This document shows positions 1 to 7,242 of a stretch of 37,737 nt of DNA, in pieces. Origin of the DNA: Lachnospiraceae bacterium. GTDB taxonomy: Bacteria > Bacillota > Clostridia > Lachnospirales > Lachnospiraceae. The stretch covers positions 1 through 37,737 of the forward strand of contig SVEO01000017.1 of assembly GCA_015057275.1 (NCBI GenBank), in the 5' to 3' direction. Every line of letters begins with the position of its first letter. The stretch's first letter is position 1. The position numbers and the translations under genes were made by a program. The notes beneath the pieces are model-generated. The model did no database searches, was not told where the DNA came from, and was given only the letters and a program-made list of their open reading frames with translations.

Positions 1-2
1 GA

Positions 3-65
3 ATTAAAGAGAAACTTGGCTGGATGAGTCCTGTCGAATACAGACTATCCGCTATGGCTGCATAA
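3..65 (+). CDS. IS3-family transposase, C-terminal fragment
   Basis: Twenty-one codons are open from the window start to a TAA at 63-65. They include KLGWMSPVEYR, the conserved end of IS3-family (OrfB, DDE integrase) transposases, where a GMSPxxYR-like motif lies just before the stop. The catalytic core would be upstream, outside the window. The fragment lies directly next to the IS terminal repeat, as expected. The family call is firm; whether the whole transposase is intact is unknown. Confidence 0.75.
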   Translation: MKEKLGWMSPVEYRLSAMAA

Positions 66-69
66 AAAT

Positions 70-115
70 AGCGTAGCAGCCATTAAACTGCTACGCTTAA
101 AAAGTCTAACTTTTT
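70..115 (+). terminator. Stem-loops between transposase stop and IS end
   Basis: A perfect 10-bp stem (70-79 with 88-97, 8-nt loop) starts 5 bases after the transposase stop. A second 7-bp stem (99-105 with 109-115) ends in five Ts. The first hairpin may terminate transposase mRNA or protect the IS from read-through; the second is part of the terminal repeat. A strong T tract right after the first stem is missing, so terminator function is only likely. Confidence 0.45.
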
Positions 116-128
116 GGGGTCACCTCAT

Positions 129-157
129 TTGACAGGTCCTGCTTTTTTTGTTAGAAT
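129..157 (+). promoter_or_regulatory. Hybrid sigma-A promoter at the IS end, reading into yfhO-like gene
   Basis: A consensus -35 TTGACA (129-134) is followed by exactly 17 bases and a -10 TAGAAT (152-157). The -35 box coincides with the inferred IS tip, while the -10 box is in flanking DNA. The start codon of the downstream gene is about 48 bases after the -10 box. An alternative, TTGTTA/TATTAC with a 16-base spacer, lies slightly downstream. Confidence 0.6.
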
Positions 158-204
158 ATTTTTCATACATATTACTAAAATAATGAGAGGAAAGGCTATT
201 CATT

Positions 205-2790
205 ATGGGATTTATTCGTAAGTTAAAAACAGCAATTAAGAATAATTGCTACCACATTTTAGCGTTTGTCATTCCGGTCGCAATCATGCTGATTGTTTAC
301 TGCATTCGCGAGGTCTATCCGTTCGGCGACCAGATTTATTTAAGAAGCGACTGCTATCATCAGTACGCCCCGTTCCACATGGAGCTTTTGGACAAACTAC
401 AGACTGGTGAAAGTCTGCTTTACTCTTGGGATATCGGTATGGGTGTGAATTTTATTTCTACCATTGCGTATTATTTGGCTTCCCCGTTTAACTTTGTTTT
501 GTTATTCGTGCCGGCAAGCATGTTGACCGAGCTTGTCGGTGTTTTTATTATTGGTAAGATTGGTTTGTGCGGTTTGACGACTTCCTATTATCTTGGCAAG
601 CGCTTCAAGACGGTATCGCCTGCTACGACTGCTTTTGCCGTTTTTTATGCATTAAGCGCATACGTGTCTGCATTTAACTGGAACATTATGTGGCTCGACT
701 GCCTGTGGCTGCTGCCACTGATTGTTTACGGTTTGGAACGCCTCGTAGACAAAAAGAAGGGAGCCCTCTATTGCGTGACACTCGGCCTTGCCATTGTATC
801 CAACTACTATATCGGTATTATGCTCTGCATCTTCTGTGTATTATATTTCTTGGTTCTCTTATTGAAGAATGAAGGTTCCTTTAAGCTGAAAAAATATGTC
901 GGAGACATTGTAAGATTCGGCTTTTACTCACTGTTAGCCGGAGGTATGGGTGCCTTCCTCATTTTACCGGAATATTTTACGCTTTTGCTGTCCGCTTCCG
1001 CTGAAACAACATTTCCGGATAGCCTGTCGCGTTATTTCTCGGTATTTGATATGCTTTCCCGATCATTAATGAATGTGGAAACATCGGTTTTTTCTGCATA
1101 TGAGCCAAACATTTACTGCACGGTTGCTATTTTCCTATTCATTCCGCTCTATGCATTATGCCAAAAAATACCCAAAAAGGAACGTGTTTTAAAGCTGGCT
1201 TTAGCGGTATTATTCCTGCTTAGTTTTAATTTAAATATTCCGAACTATATTTGGCACGGTTTCCATTATCCGAACAGTCTGCCTGCCAGAGAAGCGTTCA
1301 TTTACATTTTCCTGCTTCTTACGATGTGTTTTGAAGCATTTCATCACATTAAAGAATTTAACACAAAGCAGATTACCGGTTGCTTTTTCGGCGCTATGGC
1401 TCTTACGTTAATCATTGAGTACCTCTTTGTCTCAGACAGCTACAACTTTATGATTGTATATTTGAGCGCTGCTTTTATTTTGATTTACTACATCCTGTGT
1501 ATGCTTATACGCAATCCTCGATATATTACCTCTTCGCTGATGACGTTGCTATTGATTGTTGCTGCTTGCGAGGCGATGATTAACACAGAAGAGACTGCTC
1601 TGCCAAGCACGACCACTCGTGAATATTATCTTTCCGACAATGATAATATTACGGAGCTTATGAAGTATGCAAGTGAAACAAGTGACACACTCTTTTTCCG
1701 CACGGAGAAGGAGAGCCGACGCACCAAGAATGATGCGGCCTGGAACGACTATCATGGCGTTTCTATCTTCTCCTCTACTGCAAACTGCGCTATTACCGAC
1801 TTGCTTGCTAAACTTGGCATGGAGGAATCTTACAATGCATATTCCTTCTACGGGAATACCCCATTAACATCTTCCATTCTAAGCGTTAAATATATTTTGA
1901 GCAATGAGGTTCTCGAGGAAACAAACTTACAAAAAATGGCCGCCTCCGACAACGACTATTATTTATATGAAAATCTCTACACACTTCCGCTTGGTTTTAT
2001 GGTGTCGGATGAACTGTTAGGTGATTGGATGCAGGACTATACAAATCCATTTTCGATTCAGACAGAATTCTGCGGTATTGCAACCGGAAATTACAATCTT
2101 TTCGAGCCGCTGGTGCTCGAAAATTCCGGAACAGCTGTGAGTATTTACGCAGAGGATGAAGCAGTCGATGCATATTTCTATGTGACCAGCGGTTGCGAAT
2201 CAGTCACTGTTAGTATTTACGATGAAAACAGCGCATTTCTTTCATCCAAGACCATTTCCGGCTTGGACGATAACATGATTTGCCGTACCGGTACAATTCC
2301 TGCCGGCGGCTATGCCCGCATCACTTCTGCAGATGCTGATAATTCTACCATCGTTTTAACAGCGATGCGTTTTAATGAAGATGTTTACTTAGCGATGTAC
2401 GAAGATTTGTGCAACGAGGGCCTCGTAGTTCAAGAATTTGAAGATACGTACATTAAGGGCGAGGTTACCGCTTTATCCGATGGGTATATGTACACATCAA
2501 TTCCTTATGAAGAAGGCTGGACAGTAACCGTGGACGGTGTTGAGGTTGTGACGGAAGCATTTCAGGGTGCATTCCTTACTTTCCCGGTCGATGCCGGAAC
2601 ACACACTATCGAAATCAAATTCTTCCCAAAAGGATTTGCTGCCGGTATTGCAATTTCTGTTGCATCGGTGCTTCTGCTGATTCTTTCATTGATTGTTGGC
2701 GTGCTGATTAGGAAACGTAAAGAAAAGATAGCACATAAAGAACAAATGGAAGAAGTGTCTGCACTGATGGACGCAGAAACTGAGGCATAA
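205..2790 (+). CDS. YfhO-family polytopic membrane protein (putative GT-C-type glycosyltransferase)
   Basis: The 861-residue product has one N-terminal transmembrane helix (about 20-37), the conserved YfhO-like stretch RSDCYHQYAPFHMELL (around residue 50) followed by a WDIGMGVNF motif, many further membrane helices to about residue 450, a long extracytoplasmic domain (about 455-815) and a last helix (about 817-840) before a short charged tail. Members of this family have a GT-C-like architecture, and in Bacillus YfhO is linked to glycosylation of lipoteichoic acid with polyprenyl-phosphate sugars. The exact sugar and acceptor here are unknown. A GAGAGGAAAGG stretch precedes ATG 205. The gene stands alone between an IS end and a bidirectional terminator, and its expression may depend on the IS-derived promoter. 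Confidence 0.85.
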   Translation: MGFIRKLKTAIKNNCYHILAFVIPVAIMLIVYCIREVYPFGDQIYLRSDCYHQYAPFHMELLDKLQTGESLLYSWDIGMGVNFISTIAYYLASPFNFVLLFVPASMLTELVGVFIIGKIGLCGLTTSYYLGKRFKTVSPATTAFAVFYALSAYVSAFNWNIMWLDCLWLLPLIVYGLERLVDKKKGALYCVTLGLAIVSNYYIGIMLCIFCVLYFLVLLLKNEGSFKLKKYVGDIVRFGFYSLLAGGMGAFLILPEYFTLLLSASAETTFPDSLSRYFSVFDMLSRSLMNVETSVFSAYEPNIYCTVAIFLFIPLYALCQKIPKKERVLKLALAVLFLLSFNLNIPNYIWHGFHYPNSLPAREAFIYIFLLLTMCFEAFHHIKEFNTKQITGCFFGAMALTLIIEYLFVSDSYNFMIVYLSAAFILIYYILCMLIRNPRYITSSLMTLLLIVAACEAMINTEETALPSTTTREYYLSDNDNITELMKYASETSDTLFFRTEKESRRTKNDAAWNDYHGVSIFSSTANCAITDLLAKLGMEESYNAYSFYGNTPLTSSILSVKYILSNEVLEETNLQKMAASDNDYYLYENLYTLPLGFMVSDELLGDWMQDYTNPFSIQTEFCGIATGNYNLFEPLVLENSGTAVSIYAEDEAVDAYFYVTSGCESVTVSIYDENSAFLSSKTISGLDDNMICRTGTIPAGGYARITSADADNSTIVLTAMRFNEDVYLAMYEDLCNEGLVVQEFEDTYIKGEVTALSDGYMYTSIPYEEGWTVTVDGVEVVTEAFQGAFLTFPVDAGTHTIEIKFFPKGFAAGIAISVASVLLLILSLIVGVLIRKRKEKIAHKEQMEEVSALMDAETEA

Positions 2791-2802
2791 TCGATACAAA
2801 AC

Positions 2803-2840
2803 AAGGCATTTCTTGTGTGAGTTCACACAAGAAATGCCTT
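2803..2840. terminator. Bidirectional terminator between convergent genes
   Basis: This is an 18-bp perfect inverted repeat (2803-2820 with 2823-2840) with a 2-base centre. It is followed by CTTTTTGC on the plus strand and by GTTTTG on the minus strand. It sits 12 bases after the yfhO-like stop and 37 bases beyond the end of the convergent 85-residue gene, so it can end transcripts from both sides. Confidence 0.9.
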
Positions 2841-2877
2841 ACTTTTTGCTTATTATACAATCGGTACTCTGTTTTTC

Positions 2878-3135
2878 TTACGCTAATACAACAAGATATT
2901 TGCCTCTCGGCAACTTGAATACTTCTGCTACGGAGTCAAGTTCATCAATGTCATAGGCATCCATGCCGTTCTCCTCTAAGTATTCGACCACATCATCCGC
3001 AGAATCAAAAATCTCTGCATAGCATTCTTCTAAGAATTCCTCTGCCTCTGCGATTGTTTCTGCAACAGGTTCATCAAATAACTGATCCTGATGTTCGAGA
3101 AAGTAAACTAAATGTTCCTTCTGAAATGTGCTCAT
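2878..3135 (-). CDS. Small acidic protein of unknown function
   Basis: The 85-residue product has no signal peptide or membrane segment. It is strongly acidic, rich in Glu and Asp and predicted mostly helical, with a run DSADDVVEYLEENGMDAYD near the middle and a short hydrophobic end (KYLVVLA). I do not recognise a family with certainty. A GGGAGG ribosome binding site lies about 11 bases before the ATG. It follows the Cof-type phosphatase gene by 33 bases on the same strand, with no terminator between them, so the two are probably co-transcribed and end at the shared hairpin at 2803-2840. The coding call rests on the good RBS, operon position and compact even composition. Confidence 0.75.
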   Translation of the reverse strand: MSTFQKEHLVYFLEHQDQLFDEPVAETIAEAEEFLEECYAEIFDSADDVVEYLEENGMDAYDIDELDSVAEVFKLPRGKYLVVLA

Positions 3136-3168
3136 CTTGCTTATAAACCTCCCTCTATGTTAACTTGT

Positions 3169-3948
3169 TTATCTCATTCTTAAAACGTCAAATAGAATTG
3201 CATCAACTGTCGGCGTTAAGTAACGTGCCTTTGAGCGAATCTCTGCCGTAGCGTCTGACATGGCATAGCTAAAATAAGATTTGTCAAACATTTCCAAATC
3301 GTTGTAGTTGTCGCCAAATGTCATCGTCTCGTCGTAGTTAATATCGAACAACTTCTGCACAACCATCAGCGCATTGCCTTTGTTCACAAGCGGTCCATTA
3401 AAATCGAGCCAGCACTTGCCGGAAACAACGGTCGGCAGCTTTCCACCCCACTTGGAAATGAAATAATCGCTGTATTTATCAATACCGGCCGCAGTATGCA
3501 CGGAAATCTTTAAAAATTCATCCTCGACCTCCTCAAACTTACGGACAAAGGTTGTATCGTTCTTTAATACATTCACAATGTGGTCGGCATACGCTCTGTT
3601 TGTATTTTTAATATAACACGTCTCGACACCGGAAAGTAAAACGTCGCAATCTCTGTGCTTGGAAATATCCTCAATAATTTCAAGGCCGAGCTCCCGGTCA
3701 ATCGGTGTACGGCAAATGACCTGTCCTTTATATATAATTAATGCACCGTTTAAGCAAATATACATAATCCGGTCCTGAACTTTGCCAAATAAGCGATAAA
3801 GGTTAGAATATTCTCTGCCACTGGCTGCCGCAAAAATAACCCCTTTATCGCATAAATCTTCTATCATATTAAGACACTTTCTGCTGATAGTTCTATCACC
3901 ATTCTGCAACAGCGTGCCGTCAATGTCACTTACGATTAATTTAATCAT
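3169..3948 (-). CDS. Cof-type HAD-superfamily phosphatase (HAD IIB)
   Basis: The 259-residue protein begins with the HAD motif I SDIDGTLL, with nucleophile Asp8 and acid/base Asp10. Motif II is AASGR in the expected place, and the C-terminal motif IV is GDNYNDLEMF. The region between (about 85-185) fits the C2B cap typical of Cof/YwpJ-like enzymes. Such proteins dephosphorylate sugar phosphates, flavin or pyridoxal phosphates in the cytoplasm; the substrate cannot be read from sequence. A GGAGGAGT site precedes the ATG. It has its own candidate promoter at 3999-4027 and is followed closely by the 85-residue acidic protein gene. Length is normal for the family. Confidence 0.9.
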   Translation of the reverse strand: MIKLIVSDIDGTLLQNGDRTISRKCLNMIEDLCDKGVIFAAASGREYSNLYRLFGKVQDRIMYICLNGALIIYKGQVICRTPIDRELGLEIIEDISKHRDCDVLLSGVETCYIKNTNRAYADHIVNVLKNDTTFVRKFEEVEDEFLKISVHTAAGIDKYSDYFISKWGGKLPTVVSGKCWLDFNGPLVNKGNALMVVQKLFDINYDETMTFGDNYNDLEMFDKSYFSYAMSDATAEIRSKARYLTPTVDAILFDVLRMR

Positions 3949-3998
3949 AGTACTCCTCCATGTAAAGCTGATGCAAGCTTCTGCTTCCTTACATAATC

Positions 3999-4027
3999 AT
4001 CCTACATGATGTGTTTTCATTGGTCAA
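3999..4027 (-). promoter_or_regulatory. Putative sigma-A promoter for the Cof-phosphatase gene
   Basis: On the minus strand, TTGACC (4022-4027) and TAGGAT (3999-4004) are separated by 17 bases, about 50 bases upstream of the start at 3948. The -35 box overlaps the last codons of the upstream RNase H gene. No terminator is seen between the genes, so read-through is also possible. Confidence 0.5.
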
Positions 4028-4674
4028 GTAGAAAATACAGCTTTTTTTGCAAGTTCGTCCGCCATGTCGTTGTATTTATCGCCGGAATGGCCTTTTACCT
4101 TGATAAACTTGACTTCCAATTCCTCTTTGATTGCTTCGTAATACTTCCGGTATTCGATGGTTCCCGGCTTTTTTGCCTCCCACACACCGGTGCACCACTT
4201 GGCGATTCCTTCATAATCATGATAAATGGTAATACTACTAATTCCATTTTCGATTGCGTAATGCATCGCCGCCATCGAGCCGCAAATCTCCCCCGCCACA
4301 TTACGCATATCGCGTAGCTCCTGATTTTCCGGTTTTTCTGAAAAATGCAGTTCCTGCCCGTTCCATAGGAACACCATACCGTAGGAGAATTCGCATGTTT
4401 CTGCATTGTAGCTGCCGTCCACGTAAGCAATCGCTTCCGTATCAACTGCACATGTCGCGGCTTCTATCGACTGTGTTGCATCACTCATTGCAGTTTTAGT
4501 CGCATCCGTGTTCAGCGACTTGCCGTGCTGCGCGAAATAAAGCGCCTCCTCCGGTGTTGCAAAACTCTTAAAGCAGGCACCGGTCACTCCGTGCACCTGC
4601 GCCTTACAATCATCCCATGTCAAATATACGCCCGGTGTTTTCCCCTGAAACACCGCATAATACTTCTTTTTCAT
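4024..4674 (-). CDS. rnhA: Ribonuclease H1 with N-terminal hybrid-binding (viroplasmin-like) domain
   Basis: The protein degrades RNA in RNA-DNA hybrids, such as R-loops and Okazaki primers. From the chosen ATG at 4674 it has 216 residues. The N-terminal domain (about 1-45) carries the RNase H1 hybrid-binding signature KYYAVFQGKTPGVYLTWDDC and the later FKSFATPEEAL. After a linker, the catalytic domain (about 78-215) shows the first carboxylate in AIAYVDGSYN, a Glu in the helix containing ELRDMRNVAGE, a later Asp in YHDYEGI, and KVKGHSGDKYNDMADELAKKA with the final His and Asp. The upstream ATG at 4746 would add 24 residues and overlaps the terminator stem, while GGAG lies 5-6 bases before 4674; I therefore prefer 4674. 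It is separated from the upstream operon by a strong terminator. Confidence 0.92.
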   Translation of the reverse strand: MKKKYYAVFQGKTPGVYLTWDDCKAQVHGVTGACFKSFATPEEALYFAQHGKSLNTDATKTAMSDATQSIEAATCAVDTEAIAYVDGSYNAETCEFSYGMVFLWNGQELHFSEKPENQELRDMRNVAGEICGSMAAMHYAIENGISSITIYHDYEGIAKWCTGVWEAKKPGTIEYRKYYEAIKEELEVKFIKVKGHSGDKYNDMADELAKKAVFST

Positions 4675-4734
4675 CCTAATCTCCGATCGTATTTCTTTGC
4701 ACTCAGTATGACGCAAAGATGTGAATTTCATGTG

Positions 4735-4776
4735 AAAAAAGGACAACCAAATTGTTATATCTTTCGGTTGTCCTTT
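4735..4776 (-). terminator. Rho-independent terminator of the rimP-to-topoisomerase operon
   Basis: On the minus strand an 11-bp perfect stem (4766-4776 with 4738-4748) encloses a 17-nt loop and runs into six Ts. It begins 7 bases after the stop codon of the topoisomerase A-subunit gene and marks a clear operon end before rnhA. Confidence 0.92.
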
Positions 4777-4782
4777 GAAGAA

Positions 4783-7215
4783 TTACTTGCGTGCTTTTGT
4801 GCCTTTCGTATCACGTCTGCCCGTCTTTAACTTTCTTAATGAAATTTCTTTTTCTTTAAATGTAATTGTCAGGTTGTCGCCCGCATCTAACACGTATGCG
4901 TTTGTCAACGCATCTTCTTTGCCAAGACGAATACCGCGTACGCCGAGCGCTGTTTTCTTCTTCTCCGGAACTTCGGAGAGCGGGAAGCGCAAGAAATAAC
5001 CGTCCTGTGACTGCAGAACAAGAATTTCCTTAGAGTACAATACCTTAACCGGCTCGGCAGATTCTGCCGCTTCTTCCGGCTGAACTTCCTCCGTGCCTAA
5101 ATCAAGTGAAAGCTGAATATCTTCTAAATCCGGGTCATAGGTAAAGCCGCTGTCTAAATCATCTTCAAAGAAATCATCCTGCGGTTCTTCTGCTACCTTT
5201 TCGGTTACCAGCTTTTCCATCGCATTTGTCATTGCTACATTGACTAATTCATCCCCTGTGCTAAGCTTTGTTGCTGCAATCGTACGCTTCACCACGTCAA
5301 ATTCTTTACCGTCAACAAGCTTAACCATACCGTTCTTAGTCACAAACAGTAACTTCTTCTCAATCAAACGGCTGAGCGGATGAATCGCAATGACGCTTTC
5401 CTGCGTACTGTTATAGTTGCACAGGTTGTCAATCGGCGTACCCTTTTCTTTTAATTTACGCAATGGCAAATCCGCTGCTTTTAACTGGTGTAACGTACCG
5501 ATGTTTGTAAATATGGCCAACTTGTCATCGCTCATACATGGTACAACATATTTAAATTCGCTGTAGCATGTATCGCTGTTTTTCTCAAATACAGAATAAT
5601 CAAGCACTTTGCCGTAACCGAAACGGTCCATGACAAATACAACTTCCTGTGCTACCGGCTTTTCTTCTTCGAACACCGCTTCTTTGCCGTTTTCGATGAC
5701 AGTCTTACGCTCCACACTGTAATCCGTCTTAATCTTTACCAAATCTTTCTTGATTGCCTTCGCCATGGCTTTGCGGTTATGCAGAATGTCCTCATAAATT
5801 GCAATCTGCTCCACTAAGTCGTTATATTCCTTTTCCAGTGCAAGAATTTCCAGCCCAATTAATTTGTACAGGCGTAATTCTAATATTGCCTGTGCCTGAC
5901 GCTCTGAGAAATTCAAGTTACCGGCTAAAATCTTCGATTCCTTATGGCGGAATTTGATTCCTTCAGTTTCACCGGTCATAAGGCAGTTTTTAGCCTGCTT
6001 TAAATTCTGGCTGCCGCGGATAATCTCGATAATCAAATCAATAATATTGCAGGCACGAATGAGACCCTCTTTGATTTCTTTCTGGTCAAGTGCCTTATTT
6101 AAAAGTGTAGTATACTTTCTTCTTGCCAGCTCATACTGAAAATTTACGTGATGGCGAATGATTTCCTTTAATCCGAGTACTTCCGGTCTGCCATCAGCAA
6201 TCGCCAACATATTCACACCGAACGTATCTTCCAGTTTTGTTTTTTTATAGAGCATGTTTTTTAACTTCTCTATATCACAATTTTTCTTTAATTCAAGAAC
6301 AATTCGAATACCGTCCTTAGAAGATTCGTTGGAAATATCGGTAATGTCCTGCGTTTTCTTCGTTTCAATCAAATCGCAGACGTCGGAGATGAATTTGCCG
6401 ATGCCCGCACCAATCATCGTGTATGGAATTTCGCTGATGACAAGTTTGTCCTTGTCAGCTTTGCGCTTGCCCGGCTCGAAATCAACCTTACCGCGCAGCT
6501 TAATCTTTCCGGCGCCGGTTTCGTAAATATCTAACAAGTCGTCCTTGTTTACTACCAGCCCTCCGGTCGGAAAATCCGGGCCTTTGACATATTCCATTAA
6601 TTCTGCGGTGGTAATCTTTTCATTATCCATGTAGGCAATGACTGCATCTATCACTTCGCCGAGATTATGTGTCGGGATGCTCGTCGTCATACCAACCGCG
6701 ATACCTTCCGCGCCGTTAATCAGCACGTTCGGCACACGTACCGGCAATACTTCCGGCTCTTTCTCCGTCTCATCGAAGTTCGGTATAAAATCAACGACAT
6801 CTTTATCCAAATCTGCAAGGTATACTTCCTGCGTAAATTTCTTTAATTTTGCTTCCGTATATCGCATCGCTGCGGCACCATCGCCCTCAATCGAGCCAAA
6901 GTTACCGTGACCGTCAATCAATGCCATACCCTTTTTAAAATCCTGTTCTAACACAACGAGTGCTTCGTAAATTGAAGAATCACCGTGCGGGTGGAATTTA
7001 CCCATAGTATCGCCGACAATACGCGCTGATTTACGGTGCGGCTTATCATGATTTAAACCGAGCTGATCCATTGCGTACAGTACGCGGCGTTGAACCGGCT
7101 TTAAACCATCACGCACATCCGGCAATGCTCTGGCACAAATAACGCTCATTGCATAATCGATATAGGATTTTTGCATCACTTCAGAATATTCTGTTCTGAT
7201 AATCTGTTCTGCCAT
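4783..7215 (-). CDS. Type II DNA topoisomerase, A subunit (topoisomerase IV/gyrase ParC/GyrA family)
   Basis: The 810-residue protein is the DNA-breaking and rejoining subunit that works with the adjacent B subunit. The N-terminal winged-helix region has [13 protein letters not shown] and the quinolone-region motif [13 protein letters not shown], with Ser80 and Glu84 (the wild-type, sensitive-type residues). [11 protein letters not shown] carries the active-site Tyr119. A coiled-coil region follows (about 350-490), then a beta-pinwheel C-terminal domain. No canonical GyrA box (QRRGGKG-like) is visible; the corresponding loop seems to read [11 protein letters not shown], which argues for a decatenating or relaxing rather than supercoiling enzyme. 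Residues 670-722 are a strongly acidic insertion inside the pinwheel. RBS AGAGGA precedes ATG 7215, 27 bases after the B-subunit stop. This is probably the topoisomerase IV paralog, with the true gyrase pair elsewhere. Confidence 0.93.
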   Translation of the reverse strand: MAEQIIRTEYSEVMQKSYIDYAMSVICARALPDVRDGLKPVQRRVLYAMDQLGLNHDKPHRKSARIVGDTMGKFHPHGDSSIYEALVVLEQDFKKGMALIDGHGNFGSIEGDGAAAMRYTEAKLKKFTQEVYLADLDKDVVDFIPNFDETEKEPEVLPVRVPNVLINGAEGIAVGMTTSIPTHNLGEVIDAVIAYMDNEKITTAELMEYVKGPDFPTGGLVVNKDDLLDIYETGAGKIKLRGKVDFEPGKRKADKDKLVISEIPYTMIGAGIGKFISDVCDLIETKKTQDITDISNESSKDGIRIVLELKKNCDIEKLKNMLYKKTKLEDTFGVNMLAIADGRPEVLGLKEIIRHHVNFQYELARRKYTTLLNKALDQKEIKEGLIRACNIIDLIIEIIRGSQNLKQAKNCLMTGETEGIKFRHKESKILAGNLNFSERQAQAILELRLYKLIGLEILALEKEYNDLVEQIAIYEDILHNRKAMAKAIKKDLVKIKTDYSVERKTVIENGKEAVFEEEKPVAQEVVFVMDRFGYGKVLDYSVFEKNSDTCYSEFKYVVPCMSDDKLAIFTNIGTLHQLKAADLPLRKLKEKGTPIDNLCNYNSTQESVIAIHPLSRLIEKKLLFVTKNGMVKLVDGKEFDVVKRTIAATKLSTGDELVNVAMTNAMEKLVTEKVAEEPQDDFFEDDLDSGFTYDPDLEDIQLSLDLGTEEVQPEEAAESAEPVKVLYSKEILVLQSQDGYFLRFPLSEVPEKKKTALGVRGIRLGKEDALTNAYVLDAGDNLTITFKEKEISLRKLKTGRRDTKGTKARK

Positions 7216-7242
7216 TTATTTTCCTCTTTCTGTAATATGTGA

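Larger units (their letters stand above)
1..134 (+). mobile_element. Right end of an IS3-family (IS150-like) insertion sequence, truncated by window edge
   Basis: The left part is the last codons of an IS3-type transposase, followed by a stem-loop and a terminal sequence that reads outward as TCTAACTTTTTGGGGTCACC. Its reverse complement, with a GGTGACCCC-AAAAAGTTAGA core, is typical of IS150-group terminal inverted repeats. I place the tip at position 134 because the reverse complement then begins TGTCA, matching the usual TG...CA ends; 127 is an alternative. The left end and most of the transposase are outside the window, so completeness and target duplication cannot be judged. Confidence 0.75.

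Noticed and set aside
4675-4746. N-terminal extension of RNase H from ATG 4746
   Set aside because: The longer start lies in the stem of the upstream terminator and lacks an RBS; conserved sequence starts at the ATG at 4674.
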